Source: CAVPEW01 sp050247895
Lineage (GTDB): Bacteria > Actinomycetota > Acidimicrobiia > Acidimicrobiales > VFJN01
Direction: 5' to 3'
Assembly: GCA_050247895.1 (NCBI GenBank)
Contig: JBFWTJ010000173.1
Coordinates: forward strand, 1-8,322
Length of the DNA: 8,322 nucleotides
Below are positions 1 through 5,706 of this stretch, piece after piece. The position numbers and the translations under genes are program-made. The notes under the pieces are model-generated. The model was given only the letters and a program-made list of their open reading frames with translations, was not told where the DNA came from and did not search any database. Each line of letters begins with the position of its first letter. The stretch's first letter is position 1.

Positions 1-271
1 AGCCGTCCTCGACCTCGACGTGCACACGCAGCCCGGTCACGTCGACCCGCAGGGCCACCAGGCCGCCGGCGTGGCGCAGGGCGTTGGTGGCTAGCTCGCT
101 GGTGGCCAGGACGGCGTCGTCCGCCAGCTCGCTCGCCACGCCCTCCCGCTGGAGGACCCCCGAGACGAACCGCCGCGCGCCACCGGCATCGGAAGCGCTT
201 CCCGTGACGTCGCGCCATTCCTCGATGCCTGCCGACGCTACCGGTCCGACCTCCCGTGGGGGCGACGGCAC
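1..271 (-). CDS. RsbW-like ATP-binding anti-sigma/regulatory protein (partial, 3' end outside window)
   Basis: Reading the minus strand from a GTG at 271 gives 90 codons that run off the left edge. About residues 44-70 carry the signature of the small GHKL (HATPase_c_2) ATPases related to anti-sigma factor kinase RsbW: ELADDAVLATSELATNALRHA, the N box with the Mg-binding Asn, then a strand and VEDG, the start of the G1 box (DxG). Known members bind ATP and sequester or phosphorylate sigma-factor regulators in the cytoplasm, and are usually about 130-150 aa, so roughly 40-60 residues are missing. The start is inferred: an in-frame TAG lies 24 bp upstream of the GTG, there is no in-frame ATG, and the only other GTG is inside the domain. 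No clear Shine-Dalgarno precedes it. It is divergent from ctaB and need not be functionally linked to it. Specific partner unknown. Confidence 0.85.
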   Translation of the reverse strand, partial: MPSPPREVGPVASAGIEEWRDVTGSASDAGGARRFVSGVLQREGVASELADDAVLATSELATNALRHAGGLVALRVDVTGLRVHVEVEDG

Positions 272-279
272 GGGTTCGC

Positions 280-296
280 CCGGGCCGGGGGCCCGG
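280..296. repeat. 7-bp perfect inverted repeat in the divergent gap
   Basis: CCGGGCC-N3-GGCCCGG lies between the divergent starts of the RsbW-like gene (271) and ctaB (315). It sits 3 bp upstream of a TANNNT hexamer (TAACCT, 300-305) that could be the ctaB -10. It may be an operator or merely a GC-rich chance palindrome; its position is seen, its role is inferred. Confidence 0.35.
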
Positions 297-299
297 TCC

Positions 300-305
300 T
301 AACCT
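300..305 (+). promoter_or_regulatory. Possible -10 element for ctaB (leaderless or very short leader)
   Basis: TAACCT fits the actinobacterial TANNNT -10 consensus and ends 9 bp before the ctaB ATG. Together with the absence of any purine-rich ribosome site in front of that ATG, this suggests transcription starting at or a few bases before the start codon. No convincing -35 is visible. Weak, position-based evidence only. Confidence 0.3.
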
Positions 306-314
306 CGCCCGTGC

Positions 315-1262
315 ATGGCCAGCACCGTCCGATCCCGCCCGCGGACGCGCGTCGCCGCGTACGTGGCGCTGACCAAGCCGCAGATCGTCGAGCTGCTGCT
401 GGTCACCACGGTGCCCACCATGATCGTGGCCGAGCAGGGCATCCCGTCGCTCTGGCTGATGTTCAACACCGTGCTCGGCGGTGCCCTGGCTGCGGGTGGG
501 GCAAACGCCGTGAACATGTACGTCGACCGCGACATCGACCGGGTGATGGCTCGCACCCAGGGCCGCCCGCTGGTCACCGGCGAGATCGCGCCAGCCAACG
601 CCCTGCGGTTCGCGGTGGCGCTCGAGGTCGTCGCCTTCGCCCACCTCTGGATCACCGTCAACCTGCTCAGCGCGGTGCTCGCCGTCGCCGCGTGCCTCTT
701 CTACGTGTTCGTCTACACGCTGTGGCTCAAGCGGACGTCGAGCCGCAACATCGTCATCGGCGGCGCCGCCGGCGCGGTCCCGGTGCTCATCGGCTGGAGC
801 GCGGTGACCGGCGGCCTCGACTGGCCCCCGCTGATCCTGTTCGCCGTCATCTTCTACTGGACGCCCCCGCACTTCTGGGCCCTGGCCATCCGCTACCGCG
901 ACGACTACGCCAAGGTGGACGTCCCGATGCTCCCCTCGGTGACCAGCATCCGGCGGACCTCGCTGCGGATCCTCGGCTACACGCTGCTGCTGTGGGCGCT
1001 CACGGTGGCGTTCTCGCCGGTGGCCGGCATGGGCCGCCTCTACCTGGGCGCGTCCGTCGTGCTCGGCGCGGTGTTCACCGCGCTGGCCGTGCGGCTGGCC
1101 CGGGCCCCCGAGCCCGACCACGACGTCCACGCCGGCCTGGTGGGGCCGGGCGAGCTGGCCGTGCGGGCCGATGCCATGCGCCTCTTCGCGTGGTCGATCA
1201 CCTACATCACGCTGCTCTTCGGGGCCATGGCCGCCGACCAGCTGGTGCGCTCCGGATGGTGA
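315..1262 (+). CDS. ctaB: Protoheme IX farnesyltransferase (heme O synthase)
   Basis: This 315-aa integral membrane prenyltransferase of the UbiA family transfers a farnesyl group to heme b, giving heme O, the precursor of heme A for aa3 oxidase. The first Asp-rich motif is NMYVDRDID (N67, D71, D75) followed by RTQGRPL, which binds prenyl diphosphate through Mg. The second conserved block is YRDDYAKVDVPMLP (194-207), preceded by the family motif YWTPPHFWALAI (181-192). Hydrophobic segments fit the nine-helix UbiA fold and the length is normal. ATG 315 is the first start after an in-frame TAA at 300-302; no Shine-Dalgarno is visible, so it may be translated from a leaderless or short-leader mRNA. 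A 121-bp gap separates it from the oxidase operon it serves. No CtaA (heme A synthase) gene is in the window. Identification is secure. Confidence 0.97.
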   Translation: MASTVRSRPRTRVAAYVALTKPQIVELLLVTTVPTMIVAEQGIPSLWLMFNTVLGGALAAGGANAVNMYVDRDIDRVMARTQGRPLVTGEIAPANALRFAVALEVVAFAHLWITVNLLSAVLAVAACLFYVFVYTLWLKRTSSRNIVIGGAAGAVPVLIGWSAVTGGLDWPPLILFAVIFYWTPPHFWALAIRYRDDYAKVDVPMLPSVTSIRRTSLRILGYTLLLWALTVAFSPVAGMGRLYLGASVVLGAVFTALAVRLARAPEPDHDVHAGLVGPGELAVRADAMRLFAWSITYITLLFGAMAADQLVRSGW

Positions 1263-1307
1263 CCGCGCTCGCGCCCCGGCCGTTCCACCCGTCGCGAGGG
1301 TGGTTTT

Positions 1308-1325
1308 CGGGCCGCGAAGGGCCCG
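1308..1325. repeat. 6-bp perfect inverted repeat upstream of the oxidase operon
   Basis: CGGGCC-N6-GGCCCG lies in the ctaB to operon gap, 4 bp upstream of the candidate -10 TAGATT. It is not followed by a T run, so it does not look like an intrinsic terminator for ctaB. Its placement just 5' of a -10 resembles the repeat at 280-296, though the spacer differs (6 against 3). A regulator site is possible but inferred. Confidence 0.35.
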
Positions 1326-1329
1326 TGAC

Positions 1330-1335
1330 TAGATT
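1330..1335 (+). promoter_or_regulatory. Candidate -10 element for the oxidase operon
   Basis: TAGATT matches TANNNT and is unusually AT-rich for this window. It lies 48 bp before the ATG at 1384. A weak -35-like stretch (TTTTCGG, 1304-1310) sits about 18-20 bp upstream. This is the only gap of any size inside the plus-strand gene run, so the operon promoter is most likely here. Confidence 0.45.
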
Positions 1336-1373
1336 GCCCGACGACGTGCCGCTGAACCGCCGACCCCTGCCGC

Positions 1374-1378
1374 AGGTG
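1374..1378 (+). promoter_or_regulatory. Ribosome binding site for the subunit I paralog
   Basis: AGGTG, 5 bp before ATG 1384, supports that start for the first gene of the operon. Confidence 0.5.
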
Positions 1379-1383
1379 CCTCG

Positions 1384-3009
1384 ATGACCGTCACCGAGTC
1401 CGCGCCCGCCGACGCCGCGTCGTCGGCCCCGGCGCCGTCGCCCGCCCGCCCGACCGGCCTCGCCGGGATCTTCGGCTCGGACGACCACAAGGTCGCCGGC
1501 CGGGTCTGGATCGTGGTCGCCCTGGTCGGGGCCCTGGCCGCCGGGATCGCCGAGCTGATCGTGTCGATCGAGCGGGTCGACACCAGCGGCATCGACGTCC
1601 TCGACGCCGACTGGATCGCCCGGGTCTTCACCTTCGGCGAGGTCGGCGGAGTGCTCCTCTTCCTCCTGCCCCTCACGATCGGCATCGCCACCTACGTCGT
1701 GCCGCTGCAGATCGGGGCACCCGGCATCGCCTTCCCCCGGTTGTCGACCGCCGCGGTGTGGGCCCACGTGGTGGGCGCCGGGGTCCTGGTCGGCGGCTAC
1801 CTGACCGACGGCGGGCCCTACGGCCCCGACCTCGACGGCGTCGAGCTCTACCTCGTGGGCCTCGGCGTGGTCGTGGTGGCCCAGGTCCTGGCCTGGATCT
1901 GCATCGGGACGACCGTGGTGACCCTGCGGGCGCCCGGCGTCCGGCTCACCCGGGTGCCGCTCTTCAGCTGGTCGGCGCTGGTCGCCTCGGCGGTGTGGCT
2001 GCTGACCCTGCCGGTGGTCGGCACCCTGGTGCTGGTGGCGTTCCTGTCGGTCCGCTTCGACCAGGACCTGCTCGCCGGCGGGCCCTACGGCGCCGTCTCC
2101 TGGCTGTTCGCCCAGCCCGCCGTCTACGCCCTGGCCATCCCGGTCCTGGGCCTGCTGGGCGAGGTCGTCCCGGTCTTCGCCGGCACGCGGCCCCGCCAGC
2201 ACCGGGTCGCGCTGGGCCTGGTCGGTGCCTTCGGGGCCCTGTCCCTCGGGGCGTGGGCGCTGCCGGGCCTGACCGTCGAGGCCGATCCCTTCGCCTACGA
2301 GGTCCCCTGGGTCGCGGTGAGCTTCGCCGTGATCCTCCCGGTCCTCGGGCTCCTGGGCCTGTCGGCCGACACCTTGCGCCGGGGCAAGCCCCGGCTGTCG
2401 AGCCCCCTCCTCTTCGCCGTCGCCGCGGTGCTGGCCCTGCTGCTGGCCGTCGTGGCCGGCGCGGTGCAGGCCGTCGAGCCGATCGAGACGCTGGTCGACG
2501 GCGAGGGCACGGCGCTGTTCGGCACGACCTGGACCACCGGCATCCTGCACCTGGTCGGGGCGGCCGCCCTCCTCGCCCTGCTCGGCGCGGCCACGTACTG
2601 GGCACCCAAGATCATCGGGCGGACGCTGGCCGAGGGCGCGGCACGGCTCGTGGCCCTGGTCCTGCTGGCCGGCGCGCTGGTGCTCGCGGTGCCCGAGCTG
2701 GTCGCCGGCCTGCTCGGCCAACCGGCGGGCCTGGGCGAGGTGCCCGACAACGTCGACACCGTCGAGGCGCTGGCCGCGGTGTCGGTCGCCGGGGTCGCCC
2801 TCCTGCTGGTCGGCCTGGTGGTCTGGATCCTGCTCGTGGTCAAGGCCCTGGTCGGGCGTGACCTCCCCGGCGACGACCCGTGGGGCGGCCACACCCTGGA
2901 GTGGGCCACCTCGTCGCCGCCCCCGCCCGGGAACTTCGCCTCCCTCCCGGTCGTGACCTCCGAGGCACCCCTCTACGACGCCCGCCACCGCGAGGAGGTC
3001 GACGCCTGA
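1384..3009 (+). CDS. Heme-copper oxidase subunit I paralog lacking the metal-ligand histidines
   Basis: This 541-aa protein with about 12 hydrophobic helices is clearly homologous to CtaD (5707-7722) along its length. Shared landmarks are DHK (34-36), VPLQIGAPGIAFPRL (106-120), RAPG (182-185), VPLFSW (191-196), QPAVY (244-248), EVVPVF (260-265), YWAPKIIG (405-412) and the tail DPW...TLEW...PVVT (498-525). Aligned by eye with CtaD, the redox ligands are gone: heme a H94 is G85, CuB H272 is Q244, CuB H321-H322 are L293-P294, heme a3 H407 is G386, and heme a H409 is L388 (H389 is adjacent and could match with a one-residue gap). The D-path residues N112, D123, N130 are T103, G114, S121; E274 is A246; K350 is lost; Y276 is kept as Y248. 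The reading frame is intact, so this is not an obvious pseudogene. By known chemistry it cannot be an O2 reductase; its role is unknown, possibly structural, assembly or regulatory. It overlaps the next gene by 1 bp (TGATG). Confidence 0.9.
   Translation: MTVTESAPADAASSAPAPSPARPTGLAGIFGSDDHKVAGRVWIVVALVGALAAGIAELIVSIERVDTSGIDVLDADWIARVFTFGEVGGVLLFLLPLTIGIATYVVPLQIGAPGIAFPRLSTAAVWAHVVGAGVLVGGYLTDGGPYGPDLDGVELYLVGLGVVVVAQVLAWICIGTTVVTLRAPGVRLTRVPLFSWSALVASAVWLLTLPVVGTLVLVAFLSVRFDQDLLAGGPYGAVSWLFAQPAVYALAIPVLGLLGEVVPVFAGTRPRQHRVALGLVGAFGALSLGAWALPGLTVEADPFAYEVPWVAVSFAVILPVLGLLGLSADTLRRGKPRLSSPLLFAVAAVLALLLAVVAGAVQAVEPIETLVDGEGTALFGTTWTTGILHLVGAAALLALLGAATYWAPKIIGRTLAEGAARLVALVLLAGALVLAVPELVAGLLGQPAGLGEVPDNVDTVEALAAVSVAGVALLLVGLVVWILLVVKALVGRDLPGDDPWGGHTLEWATSSPPPPGNFASLPVVTSEAPLYDARHREEVDA
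2992..2999 (+). promoter_or_regulatory. Ribosome binding site deciding the start of the subunit III paralog
   Basis: GAGGAGGT inside the end of the subunit I paralog, 9 bp before ATG 3009. The frame stays open upstream to 2880, but this strong site, the TGATG junction and the point where subunit III similarity begins all favour 3009. Confidence 0.75.
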
Positions 3010-3602
3010 TGACCGCGGTCACGCTCGACGCCGTCCCCGCCGCGCCGTCCGAGCGCCCCCGGGTGCTGCTCTACGGCGCGGCCTTCGCCGCGGGCGCCTC
3101 GACGCTCGCCGTGCTGGCGCTGGTCGCCACCTACCTGCGGCACCGGGCCGACGTGCTCGGCGCCGGCGAGCTGCTCTTCCCGGAGGGCACGGTCCTGCCC
3201 CTCACCCCGGGGACGATGAACCTGGTGACCCTGGGGATGTCCCTGGTCACCGCGAGCTGGATCGTGTGGGCCCTGCGCAACCAGGACCGGGTCCACGCCT
3301 ACCTGGCCCTGGGCCTCACCGGCCTGCTGGGCGTGGCGTCCATCGTCGAGACCTTCTACCTCTACCAGCAGACGTCGATGCCGGTCCGCAGCGGGGTCGG
3401 GGTGCTCTTCTACGCCGTGACCGGCGGCCACATGGCCATGTCGGTCCTCGGCCTGCTGTTCCTGGCCGTCATGGGCCTGCAGGCCTTCGGCGGCCAGCTC
3501 ACCGGGCGCGATGCCGAGGGCATGAGCGCCGCCATCCTCTACTGGTACGCGACCGTCGGCGTCTACGTCGTCGTCTGGTACGCCGTCTACATCACCAAGT
3601 AG
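3009..3602 (+). CDS. Cytochrome c oxidase subunit III paralog, degenerate
   Basis: A 197-aa membrane protein with about five hydrophobic helices that aligns with CtaE at 7715 onward. Matching blocks are ATYLRHRADV (40-49) with STYLLLRHRSV; a central helix pair; E114 in a position like CtaE E121; LFYAVTGGHMAMSVLG (133-148) with AFYTLTGFHGVHVSIG; and YWYATVGVYVVVWYAVYI (178-195) with YWHFVDIVWILIFTVVYL. H141 matches CtaE H148, but the second His of the GFHGxH motif is M144, the YWHF His is Y180 and the following Asp is V183. It lacks the His/Ala-rich N-terminal leader of CtaE. It is translationally coupled to the subunit I paralog, and the pair repeats the ctaD-ctaE order, suggesting a block duplication followed by divergence. 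It presumably packs against the subunit I paralog in the membrane. Function unknown; family membership fairly sure. Confidence 0.85.
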   Translation: MTAVTLDAVPAAPSERPRVLLYGAAFAAGASTLAVLALVATYLRHRADVLGAGELLFPEGTVLPLTPGTMNLVTLGMSLVTASWIVWALRNQDRVHAYLALGLTGLLGVASIVETFYLYQQTSMPVRSGVGVLFYAVTGGHMAMSVLGLLFLAVMGLQAFGGQLTGRDAEGMSAAILYWYATVGVYVVVWYAVYITK

Positions 3603-3613
3603 GACGGGTCGGG

Positions 3614-4492
3614 ATGATCACCACCAGCGCGAAGTGGTACCTCGGGATCGGCACGCTGGCCTTCGTGCTGGCGGCGGTCTACGGGTGGACCACCGGCGGC
3701 GACCTCCTCGGCCCGCTCACCCTGGGCTACAAGGGCGGCGTCGGCGACCACCTCGGCTACGGGGTCCTCGTGGCGATCGCCACGGTCGCCGCCGGGCTGG
3801 GCGTGCTGGCCGTGGCCACCCGTGACGCCGATCCCGACGCGGTGGCCCAGCTGGCCGGCGTCGAGCCCGCGCCGGCCACCTCGCGCACCGCCGCGAGCTA
3901 CTGGCCCATCGTCGGGGTGTTCGGCGTCGGGCTGGTCGCGGTGGGCCTGGTCGTGAGCAACGTGCTGTTCGTCGCCGGCCTCGCGGTGTGCGCCGCCGTG
4001 CTCGTCGAGTGGGCCGTGCTGGCCTGGTCGGACCGGGCCACGGGCGACCCGGTGGTCAACCGGGCCCTGCGCGACCGGCTGCTCAGCCCGCTCGAGGTGC
4101 CCCTGGCCGGCGTGCTGAGCATCGGCATCGTGGTCGTCGGGTTCTCACGGGTCTTCCTGACCTCGTCGAAGCTGGGTGCGGTCTGGGTCGCCTGCGCGCT
4201 CGCCGCGGTGGTGTTCGTGGTCGGTGCGCTCCTCGCCACCCGGCCGAAGGTCTCCCCGAACCTGGTCGCCGGCCTGCTGGTCGTCGGCGCGGTGGCCACG
4301 ATCGCGGGGGGCATCGCCGCCGGCTCGCGAGGCGAGCGGCACTTCCACTCCATCGCGGAGGAGCGGGCCGAGGAGGGCGCCGAGCCCCACGTGCGGCTGC
4401 ACTTCCCCGGCGCGGCCGGGATGGGCGAGGACAACGATCGCGACGAGGCCCCCACCCCGCCGACGACCGTCGCCGAGGAGGGCGGCAGCTGA
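3614..4492 (+). CDS. Seven-TM protein with an N-terminal subunit IV (CtaF)-like half
   Basis: A 292-aa protein with hydrophobic stretches near 8-24, 47-68, 97-115, 116-137, 164-182, 188-208 and 216-236, then a charged tail (237-292) rich in Glu, Asp, His and Pro. The first about 140 residues resemble actinobacterial oxidase subunit IV (CtaF) as I remember it: an early helix ending in VYGWTTGG, a second helix, an acidic stretch (DADPDAVAQ, 71-79), then SYWPIV (95-100) opening a helix hairpin, where CtaF has SWWP. The last three helices and tail are extra; I do not recognise them. A similar SYWP hairpin is fused to the C-terminus of CtaD here. ATG 3614 is preceded by AGGACGGG, 5 bp away, and lies 11 bp after the previous stop; the frame is open far upstream, but similarity begins here. 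It overlaps ctaC by 1 bp. The subunit IV assignment is tentative; it could be a lineage-specific oxidase accessory protein. Confidence 0.55.
   Translation: MITTSAKWYLGIGTLAFVLAAVYGWTTGGDLLGPLTLGYKGGVGDHLGYGVLVAIATVAAGLGVLAVATRDADPDAVAQLAGVEPAPATSRTAASYWPIVGVFGVGLVAVGLVVSNVLFVAGLAVCAAVLVEWAVLAWSDRATGDPVVNRALRDRLLSPLEVPLAGVLSIGIVVVGFSRVFLTSSKLGAVWVACALAAVVFVVGALLATRPKVSPNLVAGLLVVGAVATIAGGIAAGSRGERHFHSIAEERAEEGAEPHVRLHFPGAAGMGEDNDRDEAPTPPTTVAEEGGS
4475..4482 (+). promoter_or_regulatory. Ribosome binding site deciding the ctaC start
   Basis: GAGGAGGG, 9 bp before ATG 4492, within the end of the preceding gene. The ctaC frame is open upstream as far as 3988, but this site and the lipoprotein signal peptide that follows fix 4492 as the start. 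Confidence 0.75.
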
Positions 4493-5694
4493 TGGACCGA
4501 CGAGACCTCCCCGATCGCCCCCGGCGCGCCGGCCGTTGGCTGGCGCTGGCGCTGCCGCTGGTCCTGCTCGTCGCCGGCTGCGCCAGCGACGCCCCGCTCG
4601 ACACCCTCGATCCCAAGGGGCCCGCGGCCCGCAAGATCGACCAGCTCGTCGACCCGGTGTTCCTCGTGGCCGGCGTGGTCTTCCTCTTCGTCCAGTTCGG
4701 CTGCCTGTTCCTGGCCTGGAAGTTCCGCCGGCGCCAGGGCGACGACGAGCTCCCCGAGCAGGTCCACGGCAACTTCCGGCTGGAGATCGGCTGGACCATC
4801 CTGCCCACCGTCGTCCTGGCCTTCGTCGGCTTCTTCACCATGGTCACGATCCTCGACCTGTCCGACAAGGAGGCGTCGGCGTTCGAGGCCAACGACCTGG
4901 CCGAGGGCGAGGTGATCCGCTACGTCGACGACCCGGCCGGCGCGCTGGAGGTCGACGTGATCGGCAACCAGTGGTGGTGGGAGTACCGCTACGACGTGGA
5001 CGGCGACGGCGTCGCCGACATCGTGACGGCCAACGACCTGGTGATCCCGGCCGGCTACCCGGTCAACCTGTCGATCACCTCCCGGGACGTCATCCACTCG
5101 TTCTGGATCCCGAACCTGAACGGCAAGAAGGACGCCGTGCCGGGCCGGGTCCACGAGCTGACCCTCGAGGCCGACGAGCCGGGCGTCTTCGCCGGCCAGT
5201 GCACCGAGTTCTGCGGGCTGTCCCACGCCTACATGCGGATGCGGGCCGTGGCGCTGAGCCCGGCCGACTTCGACGCCTGGGTCGACAACCAGATGGAGCC
5301 GGCCGAGGACCCCGAGGAGGGGACGCTCGCCGCCACCGGCCAGGAGCTCTTCAACGCCACCTGCTCGCGGTGCCACCTGGTCAGCGGCGGCAACGACGAC
5401 CTGTACCCGGGCGAGGCCGAGCAGGTGTCGGGCGCGGCGCCGAACCTCACCCACTTCGCCTCCCGCGGCGTGTTCGCCGGGGCGATCTACGAGCTGTGGG
5501 AGGACCAGGACGGCAACGGCGTCGTCGACGTGGACGAGATCGGCGGCAAGCTCAACGTCGCCGACCTGGCGGCCTGGCTGCGCGACCCGCCGGCCGAGAA
5601 GCCCATGTTCGCACCGACCCGCGGCATGCCGAACCTCGACCTGACGCCCGAAGCGATCGAGGCCCTGATCGCCTACCTCGAGACGCTGGACTAG
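4492..5694 (+). CDS. ctaC: Cytochrome c oxidase subunit II, lipoprotein, with fused cytochrome c domain
   Basis: A 400-aa subunit II that passes electrons from the cytochrome c/bc1 side to CtaD. Residues 11-30 form a signal peptide ending in lipobox VAGC (C30), so the mature N-terminus is probably lipidated outside the membrane. Two helices follow (about 54-77 and 100-121), then the cupredoxin domain with NQWWWEYRY (159-167) and a full CuA site: H202, C237, E239, C241, H245, M248 in GQCTEFCGLSHAYM. The C-terminal domain (about 277-400) is a mono-heme cytochrome c: CSRCH (291-295) and probable axial M379 in RGMPN. Two acidic loops look like calcium sites: DVDGDG (168-173), after the WWW strand, and a full EF-hand-type loop D338-E349 in the heme domain. 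Translationally coupled to the upstream gene by TGATG; ctaD follows after 12 bp. Identification is secure; calcium binding is inferred. Confidence 0.97.
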   Translation: MDRRDLPDRPRRAGRWLALALPLVLLVAGCASDAPLDTLDPKGPAARKIDQLVDPVFLVAGVVFLFVQFGCLFLAWKFRRRQGDDELPEQVHGNFRLEIGWTILPTVVLAFVGFFTMVTILDLSDKEASAFEANDLAEGEVIRYVDDPAGALEVDVIGNQWWWEYRYDVDGDGVADIVTANDLVIPAGYPVNLSITSRDVIHSFWIPNLNGKKDAVPGRVHELTLEADEPGVFAGQCTEFCGLSHAYMRMRAVALSPADFDAWVDNQMEPAEDPEEGTLAATGQELFNATCSRCHLVSGGNDDLYPGEAEQVSGAAPNLTHFASRGVFAGAIYELWEDQDGNGVVDVDEIGGKLNVADLAAWLRDPPAEKPMFAPTRGMPNLDLTPEAIEALIAYLETLD

Positions 5695-5697
5695 GAG
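5693..5697 (+). promoter_or_regulatory. Ribosome binding site for ctaD
   Basis: AGGAG overlapping the ctaC stop, 9 bp before ATG 5707; it confirms the ctaD start and close coupling to ctaC. Confidence 0.7.
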
Positions 5698-5706
5698 ACG
5701 ATCCGG

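Noticed and set aside
84..302. A 72-codon plus-strand open frame at the left edge
   Set aside because: It is opposite the RsbW-like gene, whose N-box motif is unmistakable; the plus-strand translation is Ser/Pro/Arg low complexity.
1308..1325. Intrinsic terminator after ctaB
   Set aside because: The stem is only 6 bp and is not followed by a T run; a candidate -10 follows instead.
1207..2988. A 593-codon minus-strand open frame opposite the subunit I paralog
   Set aside because: Gln/Gly/Asp/His-rich shadow with no motifs; the plus strand has family homology, helices and a ribosome site.
1384..3009. The subunit I paralog as a pseudogene or frameshifted oxidase
   Set aside because: The frame is continuous, similarity to CtaD runs from DHK near the N-terminus to the C-terminal PVVT motif, and it has a ribosome site and coupled downstream genes.
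1384..3009. The subunit I paralog as a nitric oxide reductase or cbb3/ba3-type oxidase
   Set aside because: Those families keep the six core histidines; none is clearly kept here, and the closest resemblance is to the type A CtaD in this operon.
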